This document shows positions 43,608-53,145 of a stretch of DNA of 64,000 nucleotides, piece by piece. The DNA lies in NCBI GenBank assembly GCA_963795835.1, contig CAWCJC010000003.1:1-64000 (forward strand), given 5' to 3'. This DNA comes from JALYXI01 sp963795835. Its GTDB lineage: Bacteria; Acidobacteriota; Terriglobia; Bryobacterales; Bryobacteraceae. Positions within the stretch are counted from its first letter, which is position 1, and the number at the start of each line of letters is the position of its first letter. A model generated the notes under the pieces. That model was not told the DNA's origin. It saw only the letters and a list, made by a program, of their open reading frames with translations, and did not search any database. The translations under genes were made by a program, and so were the position numbers.

Positions 43608-45600
43608 ATGTTTACTGGCCGTCTCATGGCCATCTCGCTTGCAGCCACGGGTCTTCTGCTGGCCCAACCGTCCGTCACCACGATTCAAGACACCATCTAT
43701 AAAGCCGACGGCTCCAACTTCAGCGGAACCGCAGTCATCAATTGGACAACGTTTCAGGCGGGCGACTCCTCAAACATCGGCAGGCAGTCTCTCAGCGTTC
43801 CGATTGTGAATGGCGCTCTGTACGTTCAGCTGGTGCCGAACACAAACGCCACGCCCGCCAATGTTTATACCGTTCATTACAACAGCGACGGGGTGGAACA
43901 GTTTACGGAAACGTGGTCCGTCCCCCCCAGCACCACGGCGTTGCGCGTGCGAGACGTTCGCGTGACCGCGGGCACTGGAACGGGCACAAGCACCTCGCCG
44001 GCTTCGATTGCGGAGACTCAGGTTAGCGGTCTTCCCGCGGACCTACTGCTGCGCCCCATCAAGGGCGCCGGTTTCAGCCCGGGCCGTTCAGCGGTGATCA
44101 ATGCGGCGGGCGAGATTGAATCCGTTGCGGGAAACGCCAGTGATTGCGTCCGCGTGGATGGAAGCGCCTCCACCTGCTTCGATACCGCGGCGCTGGCTTC
44201 TTTTGTCGACGCGGAAGTTCCGCTCGGCGCTACCGACGGTTACAACACTTACTTCACGGTGCAAACCGTTCCCGTTCCTTCAACCAGCCTGCAGCTTTAC
44301 CGCAACGGCGTTTATCAGACCGCGGGTGTGGATTATACGGTGAGCTCGAACAGCATTCGCTTCCTGACCGGAGCGGTTCCGCAGCCCGGAGATTCCCTGC
44401 TGGCTTCTTACCGCGTGGGCGGAACTCGTGGCACCGCAACACAGCAACTGAACACCGTGTACCCGCTGACCGGTGGCGGTTCCCTGCAGAACACCCTTTC
44501 AATCGGTCTTGCAGAAGCGGCATTCCTGCGCCGCGGCCACAAAGCCATGGTGTTCGGCGACGGCTTCGCGGGAAACAGCGCAACGTGGGCTGTTCCGTCG
44601 AACTGGTTCGCGCAGGCGGCTGTGCAATCGCGCTCCGCGATTCAATACCTGGGAAATGCGGGGGTTGCGGGCGACACCACGGCCAACATGCTGGCGCGGC
44701 TCAACACGGACGTTCTTGCGAAGAGCCCCGACAAAGTTTTTCTTGCCGCGGGTTCCGCCGACATTGCGGCCGGTACATCGCCTGCCACCGTGGCGGCCTC
44801 CATGGGCAGCATTGTCGCCTCTCTTAAGGCAGCCAACATCCTCCCGATTTTGTGCAGCATTCCGCCGGTTCCCGGCTTCATTTCCGCCTCGCTCAAATAC
44901 AACCTGCAACTGCAGAAGCTGGCGAATCAGCAGGGCATTCCCTTCATCGATTTCTCCCCGGTGGTCACGGACCCTGCCACCGGCCTGATCTACGCAAATT
45001 ACGGTACCGATATCGCGAACCTCACGCGGCCAGGCGAACCGATTGATGTCGAACTTGGTCACAACAGCCATGACCGGCATCTTCGACGCCGTGTATCCCT
45101 GGATTCCGGCATCCGACAAAGACGGCGTGAATCTGATTGTCGATTCGCTGTTCCAGAAGAATCCTTCCCAATGGGCTCAAAGCACTGTCTCGGGTTCTAT
45201 CGCTCTCGGCCTCACCATCGCTCCCGATTACACCATCGCTGGAGGCGTGGCATCCATGGTGAAGTCGGACCGCGGAAGCGTGAACATTGTGAAGGGCGCG
45301 GCCATCACGACAGGCTTTCAACCGGGCGACCGTCTCGCGTTCGTCGGACGGATCAAAACATCAAGCGTGGAGTATAGCGGTTTGAATTACGATGTGGGGC
45401 TGCAGTTCAGTCCCGGCATCAACATGGCCTATCCGCTTTACCACTGGACCGCGGATATTCGCGACGGCCAATGGTATCTGGAAACCGTCATTCCTGCCGG
45501 GGTAACATCCATCACCCCGTTCTTTCAACTCAACCAAGGCGCCGGAACGGTGGCTATCGGTCAGGTGGGCCTGCTGAACCTAACGGCTCTGGGTCTTTAA
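43608..45600 (+). CDS. Exported SGNH/GDSL-like protein with shared N-terminal domain, frame broken once
   Basis: A TGGAGGA site lies 8 nt before the ATG. Signal peptide: LMAISLAATGLLLAQ. Residues ~22-118 are the unnamed domain also seen at 39591-41318 (DGSNFSGTAVINWTTFQAGD). Residues ~305-470 resemble an SGNH hydrolase (MVFGDGFAGNSATW, NAGVAGDTTANMLARL, KVFLAAGSADIAAG), although the nucleophile Ser of GDSL is replaced by Gly here, so activity is doubtful. The frame shifts near 45040; the next frame continues (NLVTTAMTGIFDAVYPWIPA) to 45600 with a beta-rich tail. Skipping one base gives 663 residues. Confidence 0.75.
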
Positions 45601-45603
45601 TCG

Positions 45604-45849
45604 ATGAAAAAACTACTACAAGGAATCGTTTCCAAAAACATCAGAGTCTCGGCATTCTTCAAGGAGGATTCCGACGGCAAATTCACGGCGGATTGTCCGG
45701 AAATTCCGGGTTGCACTGTCACGGGCCGCACCGAAAGAGAGGCGAAGCAGAAGATCAAAGCCGCCGTAGAAGCGTGCCTCAAAAAACTGCTGGCCGACGG
45801 GCGCCGGCGGATTCGAAACAGGCGCATTCGCACCGCGGGCCGCTCCTAA
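45604..45849 (+). CDS. HicB-like small protein without HicA
   Basis: 81 residues. SAFFKEDSDGKFTADCPEIP, then GCTVTGRTEREAKQKIKAAV matches the N-terminal fold of HicB antitoxins (partial RNase H-like). The C-terminal DNA-binding ribbon-helix-helix is not seen; instead the tail is very basic (GRRRIRNRRIR). No HicA toxin frame is adjacent. It begins 3 bp after the SGNH-like gene; no clear RBS. May be a solitary HicB-like protein; function uncertain. Confidence 0.62.
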   Translation: MKKLLQGIVSKNIRVSAFFKEDSDGKFTADCPEIPGCTVTGRTEREAKQKIKAAVEACLKKLLADGRRRIRNRRIRTAGRS

Positions 45850-45864
45850 TACTTACTAACAGAC

Positions 45865-46821
45865 TCACTTCAAGTACTTGTCCAGGTCCGGGGAGAGCAC
45901 CTTCTGTATCTCCGGATCGGACATGTTTTCCCGCGTTACCACCCGCGGCGGCAAGTTCTGAATCTTCACCGGAACGCCGCCGCGCAACTTCTCCACCACC
46001 GCTTTCACGGTATCGCGACCCATGCGGAACGGATCCTGCACGATCAGCGAATCGATCAACCCGCTCTTCAGGTCCTCCAGTAAGCTGGGGCTGGAATCGA
46101 AGCCCACCAGCTTCACCGCGCTCTTACGCGTCTTGATTGCCCGGGCCGCGCCCACCGAACTCGATTCGTTCGACGCGAAGAACGCGTTCAAACCGGGGTA
46201 AGCCGTCAACATGTTCTCCGCTACAGCCATGGATTGCGCGAAATCGGCGTTGCCATACTTTTTGTCCCTGATCCGGATCCCCGGGGCATTCTTCGCAATG
46301 GCTTCTTCGAATCCGGCTTCGCGCGCCATGGTGGATGCCGCGCCGGTCTCCACCGCGACAATCGCGACCTCGCCCTTGCCGCCCAGAATCTTGATCATGC
46401 GTTGTGCCGCCAGTTCGCCCGCCTGATGATTATCCGTCGCCACCTGCGCCACAAAGTTCTCCGTATCCACCGGCGAATCAAACACCACCACGGGAATCCC
46501 TTGTTTCGTTGCGCGATCGATCACGCTGACCATCGCGTTCTTATCGATAGGCGCTACCGCGATGGCATCCACCTTCTGATTGATCATGGAATCGATAATC
46601 TGCAGCTGCCCATTGAAATCCGTCTCCGTGGCCGGCCCCTTCCAAAGAATCTCCATGTTCGCTTCGCGCGCCGCGGATATCGCTCCCGCATGCACCGATT
46701 GCCAGAACAAATGGGTCTGCCCCTTGGGAATCACGGCAATCTTCTTCCTGCTATCGCGATTGCAAGCCACGCAGGCAAGACATCCCGCCAGAATGACAAA
46801 GAGAGCATGATAACGTCGCAC
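45865..46821 (-). CDS. Sugar-type ABC substrate-binding lipoprotein (RbsB-like)
   Basis: About 318 residues from the GTG at 46821, chosen because it begins a lipoprotein signal (ALFVILAGCLACVAC, lipobox LACVAC); the longer frame to 46929 is Arg-rich and would overlap the divergent gene. KIAVIPKGQTHLFWQSVHAG starts a periplasmic-binding-protein type-1 fold, followed by VDAIAVAPIDKNAM, VVVFDSPVDTEN and LVGFDSSPSLLEDL. Binds a sugar or related ligand. No ABC permease or ATPase is adjacent, so its transporter lies elsewhere or it acts as a sensor. Confidence 0.85.
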   Translation of the reverse strand: MRRYHALFVILAGCLACVACNRDSRKKIAVIPKGQTHLFWQSVHAGAISAAREANMEILWKGPATETDFNGQLQIIDSMINQKVDAIAVAPIDKNAMVSVIDRATKQGIPVVVFDSPVDTENFVAQVATDNHQAGELAAQRMIKILGGKGEVAIVAVETGAASTMAREAGFEEAIAKNAPGIRIRDKKYGNADFAQSMAVAENMLTAYPGLNAFFASNESSSVGAARAIKTRKSAVKLVGFDSSPSLLEDLKSGLIDSLIVQDPFRMGRDTVKAVVEKLRGGVPVKIQNLPPRVVTRENMSDPEIQKVLSPDLDKYLK

Positions 46822-46838
46822 AGGGCATATGATATGCG

Positions 46839-47984
46839 ATGCAGATGACCGCCGCGCGCGCTTTCGTTCTCCTCGTCTTCCTTTCAACCGCCTCCGCCGC
46901 GGCTGAGTTCGTTTCGCACGAAGTGGCAACTGGCCTTAAGGGTGGTTACCAGGTGGTGATTGCGGACCTGAATCGGGATGGCAAACCGGACCTGATTGCG
47001 CTCGCTCCTGGAACCAACGAACTGGTTTGGTTCGAGAATCCGGGTTGGCAGCGGCACGTGATTCTCTCCAACGTTCCGCGCATGATCAATTGTGCGGCTT
47101 GGGATACCGATGGCGATGGCATCCCCGAAATCGCGCTGGCCTACGAATTCTCTAACGACGCGAAGAAGAGCATTGGGATCGTCGCGATTCTCCGCCATCA
47201 GGGCGATCCGGCTCAGCCTTGGATCGCAACGGAGATCGATCGCCTCCCGACGTCACACCGATTGCGTTGGGCGGACCTCGATGGCTCTGGCCACAAAGTT
47301 CTGCTGAACGCTCCACTGACCAACGCCGCCGCATCCCATCCCGAAGACCGGCTGCCCGTGCCGCTGGTCTATTACGTCCCCGGCGAATGGAAGCGCCGCC
47401 AAATTCCGTCTTCAAACGAGGGCGTGCAACATGGCATCCGCGTGGTGCCTGGCGGCTTTCTTTCGGCATCCATGTCGGGCATTTCGCATTTCGAGCAACA
47501 CAAGGGGGAGTGGAAACAGACGGTGCTCACGCCCGGTTCGCCGGAAGCTTGGCCGAAATCCGGATCGAGCGATGTGGCTGCCGGTCAAACGAAAGGCCGC
47601 AAGTTCCTGGCCGCCATCGAACCATGGCACGGGAACCAGGTAGTCGCATACCGTGAGCGCCGGGGCCGTTGGGAGCGGCAGGTAATCGATAGCTCCCTGT
47701 CGGACGGACACACGATCCTGGCGGTTGACTTCGATGGAGACGGAAATGACACGATCCTCGCGGGTGCTCGCGCAGGAGACCGGTCTCTTCATCTCTATTC
47801 CTGGCAAAACAAAGTTTGGACTGGTGCGTTGCTGGACCAAGGGAACATGGCTGCCGCCGCTTGCGAAGCCGCCGATCTGAATGGCGATGGCGCTCCTGAC
47901 GTGGCCTGTATCTCTTCGATTAGTCAAAATCTGAAGTGGTATGAAAATCGAGGTGCGGCAAAACGAAAGGAGCGGCATCTCTGA
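46839..47984 (+). CDS. Exported VCBS/FG-GAP repeat protein
   Basis: 381 residues, signal peptide ARAFVLLVFLSTASAAA. Calcium-binding-like loops of the FG-GAP/VCBS type recur: DLNRDGKPDLIAL, DTDGDGIPEIALA, DFDGDGNDTILAG and DLNGDGAPDVACI, giving a beta-propeller. Its start lies 17 bp from that of the divergent RbsB-like gene, so promoters must overlap coding sequence or leaders are very short. Possibly paired functionally with that lipoprotein; this is inference. Confidence 0.83.
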   Translation: MQMTAARAFVLLVFLSTASAAAEFVSHEVATGLKGGYQVVIADLNRDGKPDLIALAPGTNELVWFENPGWQRHVILSNVPRMINCAAWDTDGDGIPEIALAYEFSNDAKKSIGIVAILRHQGDPAQPWIATEIDRLPTSHRLRWADLDGSGHKVLLNAPLTNAAASHPEDRLPVPLVYYVPGEWKRRQIPSSNEGVQHGIRVVPGGFLSASMSGISHFEQHKGEWKQTVLTPGSPEAWPKSGSSDVAAGQTKGRKFLAAIEPWHGNQVVAYRERRGRWERQVIDSSLSDGHTILAVDFDGDGNDTILAGARAGDRSLHLYSWQNKVWTGALLDQGNMAAAACEAADLNGDGAPDVACISSISQNLKWYENRGAAKRKERHL

Positions 47985-48290
47985 CACCCCTCTCAAGGAC
48001 ATCCGGCAATATTGCCTGGTCCGCCTTTCAATGTGGAGGAGCATTGAAGCGGCATAGGTCTTGGTTGCCTCGCCAGTAAAGTGAGCTTACGTACTTTCCT
48101 TGAAGAGAGTAAATGGATTTCTCACCTAGGATCCATAAAGGCGATGTAGAAAGTACTAGTACCCTCGATCCCGATTAGATACAAAGGTAATTAATAGTAC
48201 TAATTACTTAATTAATATTTGGTACCGAATCATTGGCTAGAACGGCCGTAAGTCTTTCTTTTTCATAGTTCAGCTGCAAAGCTGAATAGA
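47985..48290. other. AT-rich gap without a gene
   Basis: No tRNA, sRNA or gene recognised. The section 48165-48240 is unusually AT-rich for this window and contains overlapping inverted TAATTA-type units. It may hold a promoter for the following gene, or be the scar of an insertion. Nothing else is seen. Confidence 0.4.
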
Positions 48291-49313
48291 ATGAAATACG
48301 GACATAAACTAATTGATTTGGGCGGCTTTATTACTGCCCACAAGTGCTTCGGCGAGTACTCTCTGTGGGTCTTCCCGCAAATGCGCTTTGTGGCGCCGGG
48401 TGGGATGCATCCGCCTTTAATGTAATTACTCTTGGACGTAGCAACTGGGTCGGGTTCACCCAACGCGGGCAATTTCAATCCGACTTCCGATATCGGAGGC
48501 CGCGTAGCGGTTTTCGGGAACTACACGGGCAATGGGTATCAAATCGGCTCGCAAGGCTACGACCCTAATCCCGACAATTTCAATCTGATTGTAAATGGGA
48601 GCATCATCACCAATCCCTTCACGGTCGGTAATGGCACCACGGCAGGCGCAGTTTTTGTCGCTGGCTCACATCCCGCTTTCAACGCGCCGACACCCACAGT
48701 TACCAACGCAGGTTCCGACTTTGATTTCGCAGCCGCGCGCACCGCCCTCTCCAACCTTTCCACTTCCACTCTCTCCTCTGGCGCTTCCAGCGCTACTCCC
48801 GTCTCGAACGGTACCAATTACGTTTTGAACGTTACCGGTTCCGGCGTACAGAAATTCAATGTCGATGCCTCTTTCTTCAAGAATCAAAACCTCGGTTTTG
48901 AAGTCGACACCGTTTCCGGTGCCACCGTCATCATCAATATCGTGAACGCCGGCACAAGCTTCACTAGCCAGAAAGGCACAGTGGTTAAAGTAGATGGAAA
49001 CCTGATTGGGCAGACCACCAGTAGCGGGGATGCCGTGCTCTTCAATATCGCTTCCGCAACATCTGTCAATGTTGCCAACGGTAGTTTCACGGGAACGCTT
49101 CTGGCACCTTTCGCCAATTACACTTCCAACATGTCTTTTAACGGACAACTGATCGTGGCTTCTCTTTCGAACACCGGTGAAGTTCACGACATCTACTTCT
49201 CCGGCGGCCGGCTAATCCCCACGGCAACGCCAGAACCATCCACCTGGCTTTCCTTCGCTGCCGGTACAGTGCTGCTGGCCGGTTTCAAACGCCTCCGCTC
49301 ACGCAAAGCGTAA
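48291..49313 (+). pseudogene. PEP-CTERM choice-of-anchor A-like protein, N-terminus disrupted
   Basis: The main frame (from a TTG at 48432) gives 293 residues: NFNPTSDIGGRVAVFGNYTG and later SFTGTLLAPFANYTSNMSFN match the choice-of-anchor A domain (TIGR04215-like), and PEPSTWLSFAAGTVLLAGFK plus RLRSRK is a textbook PEP-CTERM sorting tail. The expected N-terminus lies upstream in other frames: ALLLPTSASA (a signal-peptide end) near 48330, then ASAFNVITLG near 48404-48433. Joining these pieces needs more than one frame change, so the gene is either decayed or the sequence is unreliable here. The N-terminal coordinates are approximate. Confidence 0.7.
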
Positions 49314-49369
49314 CTCTCCGGGGTCGCGTGGGCGCGCTTGGTCGTGAAATTGCCATTCAAGCGCCCATG

Positions 49370-49696
49370 CGATATCAGGTAACTTTCAAGAAGCGCTTCA
49401 ACCACGAAGGTGAGGGCTCCGATTCCCCGCAGCTCCTCCTCAATCTCCCCGAGGGCGTCATTGAAGACGCGCAAGTTGTTGAACAAATCGAGCCGGATAG
49501 CATCCATTCCGAGGAGCGCATGGAGGAGGATGACGATTTCCTTCCCTTCGGCAGTGAAGTCTGGGAGTTTGTCGTTGGCGAAAACCGGGATGACGAGTTC
49601 AAATCCGCGCTGGAACAGAGCGGCGTCGTTCTGGAATATGACGTCATCGATGATGACGAAGACGAAATCGACCAGTCCGGAACCTCTCCTTCTTAG
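49370..49696 (+). CDS. Small acidic protein of unknown function
   Basis: About 108 residues from the ATG at 49370 (an in-frame start at 49328 is also possible). MRYQVTFKKRFNHEGEGSD is followed by a compact region and a very acidic C-terminus (YDVIDDDEDEIDQSG). No family is recognised. It sits 18 bp upstream of uvrB on the same strand, so it may be co-transcribed. Confidence 0.65.
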   Translation, partial: RYQVTFKKRFNHEGEGSDSPQLLLNLPEGVIEDAQVVEQIEPDSIHSEERMEEDDDFLPFGSEVWEFVVGENRDDEFKSALEQSGVVLEYDVIDDDEDEIDQSGTSPS

Positions 49697-49714
49697 CCCC
49701 CTTATACTGGCACT

Positions 49715-51725
49715 ATGCCGTTCAACTTGGTGGTGAACTATCGCCCGCGCGGCGATCAGGTCACCGCCATCGCGGAACTGACGCGCGGGATTCGCGATGG
49801 GGAGCAGCATCAGACGCTGCTGGGAGTTACCGGTTCGGGTAAGACTTTTACCATGGCCAAGATCATCGAGGCCATGGACCGGCCTGCTCTGGTTCTGGCT
49901 CACAACAAAACTTTGGCCGCGCAACTCTATGCCGAGTTCCGCTCCTTCTTTCCCGATAACGCCGTCGAGTACTTCGTCAGTTACTACGATTACTATCAGC
50001 CTGAAGCCTACATTCCTTCGAGCGACGTCTACATCGAGAAGGAAGCCACCATCAACGATGAGTTGGATAAGCTCAGGCTTGCGGCCACCCGGTCTCTCTT
50101 CGAACGGCGCGATTGCATCATCGTTGCGAGCGTAAGCTGCATCTACGGACTCGGTTCTCCCGAAGCCTACTACGGCATGCTGCTCATGCTGGAAAAGGGG
50201 CAGAAGATTGCGCGTAAGCAGATTACCGCGAAGCTGGTCGAAATTCTCTACGACCGCAGCGAATCCGATTTTCGCCGGGGCACCTTTCGCGTCCGGGGCG
50301 ACACCATCGAAGTGTTCCCCACCTACGACGATTACGCTTACCGCATCGAATTGTGGGGAGATGAAGTAGAATCGCTCTCCCAGATCGATCCGCTGCTCGG
50401 CCAGGTTCGCCAGACTTATGTCCGCCTGCCGATCTATCCGAAAACTCACTATGTAATGTCGCAGGCCACCAAGGAAAAGGCGATGGAATCCATCCAGGTG
50501 GAACTGGCCGATTGGCGCCCGCAGCTTGAACATCAGGGCAAGCTGATCGAAGCGCAGCGGCTTTACCAGCGCACCATGTTCGATCTCGAAATGATGCGCG
50601 AGATCGGGTATTGCCATGGCGTCGAAAACTACTCCCGCCACTTCTCCGGCCGGTTGCCCGGCGAGGCGCCGCCCACGCTGCTTGATTACCTCCCCAGCGA
50701 TTCCTTGCTCTTTATCGACGAAAGCCACCAGACCGTGCCGCAACTCCACGGCATGTATCACGGCGATCGCGCCCGCAAGGAGATGCTGGTGTCGCACGGC
50801 TTTCGCCTGCCGAGCGCGATGGATAACCGTCCGCTCACGTTCGAGGAATTCGAACACCGCGTCAACCAGATTGTTTACGTCTCCGCGACGCCCGGCCCCT
50901 ATGAGCTCACCAAGTGCGCCGGTGTCGTGGTGGAACAGATCATTCGCCCCACGGGGTTGGTCGATCCCCCAATCGAGATTCGCCCCATCAAGGGCCAGGT
51001 GGATAACCTGCTCGGCGAAATCCGCCAAGCGGGTGGAGGCAGACCAGCGCGTTCTGGTAACCGTTCTCACCAAGCGCATGGCCGAAGACTTGGCCGAGTA
51101 TTATTCCGAAGTCGGCGTCAAGTGCAACTATCTACACTCCGAAGTCAGTACCCTGGACCGCATCAAGATTCTTCGCGACCTGCGCCGGGGCGAGTTTGAC
51201 GTCCTGATCGGCATCAACCTGTTGCGCGAAGGCCTGGATCTTCCGGAGGTCTCGCTTGTCGCCATTCTCGATGCGGATAAAGAAGGGTTCCTTCGTTCCG
51301 GCGGCTCGCTCATTCAGACGATCGGCCGCGCGGCGCGCCATTTAGAAGGCCGGGCGATTCTGTACGCTGACGTGATGACGGACAGCATGAAGCGCGCAAT
51401 CAACGAAACAGATCGCCGCCGCACCGTTCAGTTGGAATACAATCGTCGGAATAACATTACGCCGCAATCCATCATCAAGCCGATTGATATGACTCTCATC
51501 GCCATTGCCGAAGGCGATTACATCACCGTTCCTGCTGAACCGGAACAAGACGACACCCGGATGAATCCCGCGGAACGCGAACAGTTCATCACGGAGCTGG
51601 AAGCCAAAATGCGCGAAGCCGCAAAAAAGTTCGAATTCGAAAAAGCAGCTCAGATCCGGGACAGGGTGAAGTTGCTGCGTACAAAAGATGTAGCGGGAAT
51701 CGGCATCCCTGCCACGACGGCTTGA
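49715..51725 (+). CDS. uvrB: UvrB excinuclease subunit, frame broken once
   Basis: N-terminal LLGVTGSGKTFTMA (Walker A), then SYYDYYQPEAYIPSSD, the UvrA-interacting region and LLFIDESHQTVPQL (motif II) lie in the first frame (to about 51025). The rest continues in the next frame: RVLVTVLTKRMAEDLAEYY, GINLLREGLDLPEVSLVAIL, LIQTIGRAARH and the C-terminal UvrC-binding UVR motif (AKKFEFEKAAQIRDRVKLL). Skipping one C at 51025-51026 restores EIRKRVEADQRV and a 669-residue protein, standard for UvrB. As an essential part of nucleotide excision repair, a true break here is unlikely. Confidence 0.95.
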
Positions 51726-52558
51726 AGACGAATTGGGGGTTGGCCGCCGCCGGCCTCGTGAGCCGCAGCTTCGTGGCGCGCATCCCTAAGCTGGCGCGTC
51801 AACTGGGTCCGGTGAGTTCCACTTCGTACCGCTTGGCCTCCCGCATTTCGAACACGATCAAAGCGGGGACGCCGGTCCGTAGTTTTGCGGACTTGCAGAG
51901 CTGCGGTATTCTTCTGCTCAGTTTTCCAGGCCGGTCGTCTATCCCTTTGGCGAACCTGGACGCCTTCGATTGGAGGCGCAAAATCGTCCTCTGTTGCGAC
52001 ACCCTGGACGACCCCTGCTTCGTAGCCGAGCTGCGCCGGCGAGGCGCGGCCGTCGCGGATCTCTCTTCCATTCCCGGCCTGCCGGATCGCTACGCCGTGG
52101 TCGGCGACAACGCAGCGGTACGTTTCGCAAAAAGCCTGGTGCGTTCTCTTCATGGGCGTCCCCTCGAAGTGCCCCGTGAGCAGCTTGCGCTCTTCCAGGC
52201 GGCGCTCACTCTGTCAGGCAGCTTTTTCACGCCCTTGCTGGAAACCGCGATGGAGTGTCTTCGCCAATCCGGCGTAGAGGAGTCGGAGGCGGCTACGCTC
52301 GCCGAATCTCTGTTTCAGCACTCCTTGCGCAGCTTCAAGCACGCAGGCCGAAAGAGTTGGTCCGGAGCCATCGCGCTGGCCGATGACGAAGCGATCGCCG
52401 TTCAGGAGCAAGCGTTACAGGCGAAGAAGCCCCTGATGGGCGCCTATTTCCGGGATGCCGCGCGTCACAGCTTCGACCTGTATCAAACGTTTCCGGAATT
52501 AACGCGGTACAACAAAGAGCGCTGGGGCGAATTCCGCAAGCGCTATCAGCCTTTCTGA
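51722..52558 (+). CDS. Rossmann-like/DUF2520 protein
   Basis: 278 residues from a TTG overlapping the uvrB stop (TTGA). N-terminal NAD(P)-binding-like fold (LAAAGLVSRSFVARIPKLAR), then ALTLSGSFFTPLLETAMECL and similar helices match the DUF2520 C-terminal domain found behind Rossmann domains in related oxidoreductase-like proteins. The glycine-rich nucleotide loop is degenerate here, so the protein may not bind NAD(P). Convergent with thiE, overlapping it by 13 bp. Function unknown. Confidence 0.72.
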   Translation: MKTNWGLAAAGLVSRSFVARIPKLARQLGPVSSTSYRLASRISNTIKAGTPVRSFADLQSCGILLLSFPGRSSIPLANLDAFDWRRKIVLCCDTLDDPCFVAELRRRGAAVADLSSIPGLPDRYAVVGDNAAVRFAKSLVRSLHGRPLEVPREQLALFQAALTLSGSFFTPLLETAMECLRQSGVEESEAATLAESLFQHSLRSFKHAGRKSWSGAIALADDEAIAVQEQALQAKKPLMGAYFRDAARHSFDLYQTFPELTRYNKERWGEFRKRYQPF

Positions 52559-53145
52559 AACAACCGAATTCCCGCGATTCCTGCGGCGCCGGCCCTTACG
52601 CACGCCGCCGTGTTCGTTTCGCGAATTCCACCCAAAGCGAACAGCGGTAACCCGGAGGAATGCGCGGCCTGATGCAACACGCGCAAGCCTAAAGGCTCGC
52701 CTTGTTTGGACGGCGTTGCGAAGATGGGCCCCAAAACCGCGAAATCCGCTCCTTCGGTTTCCGCGCGCAGAACGTCCGCCACTGAATGGCAGGAGACGGC
52801 GAGCAGAAATCCGGGCGGCGCAAGCGGTCGCAAACGGGAGGGCGCAATGGAGTTTGAGGGCAAGTGTACGCCGTCTAAGCCTGCTGCCAGCGCAACATCC
52901 ATTCTGCCGTTCACAAGGATGCGGGAATTCTTTCGATCGATTTGCGCGAGCTCGCCGCACACGGCCAGCAGCTCCCGCGCGCTAAGATCCTTCTCGCGAA
53001 TCTGGATCAGATCTACCCCATCCGCGATCGCCTTCTGTATACTCGGCAGCAAAGGAGCTGTCCTGCGGTCCGTAATGCAATAGCGCATCGGGAGGAAACT
53101 CGGCGAACCATTGGGACTGCTTCTGAAATTCCGCTGAATCGACAT
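52546..53145 (-). CDS. thiE: Thiamine-phosphate synthase-like protein (ThiE/TenI)
   Basis: 199 residues from the ATG at 53145 (GGAG 9 nt upstream; MRYCITDRR at 53088 is an alternative). LIQIREKDLSARELLAV, ILVNGRMDVALAAGLDGVHL, AVSCHSVADVLRAETEGADF, VLGPIFATPSK and LPLFALGGIRETN are the pyrophosphate- and thiazole-binding loops of the family. It could be ThiE or the regulatory paralogue TenI. Its 5' part overlaps the modC end by up to 164 bp, unusual for this window. Confidence 0.82.
   Translation of the reverse strand: MSIQRNFRSSPNGSPSFLPMRYCITDRRTAPLLPSIQKAIADGVDLIQIREKDLSARELLAVCGELAQIDRKNSRILVNGRMDVALAAGLDGVHLPSNSIAPSRLRPLAPPGFLLAVSCHSVADVLRAETEGADFAVLGPIFATPSKQGEPLGLRVLHQAAHSSGLPLFALGGIRETNTAACVRAGAAGIAGIRLFQKG

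Noticed and set aside
47985..48290. Possible tRNA or regulatory RNA in the AT-rich gap
   Set aside because: No cloverleaf, T-loop or terminator could be recognised; inverted TAATTA units are too AT-rich to support a stable fold.
49193..51079. 628-residue open frame antisense to uvrB
   Set aside because: It is a codon-composition shadow of uvrB: no RBS, low-complexity His/Arg/Gln-rich translation and no family motif, while uvrB motifs on the plus strand are unambiguous.
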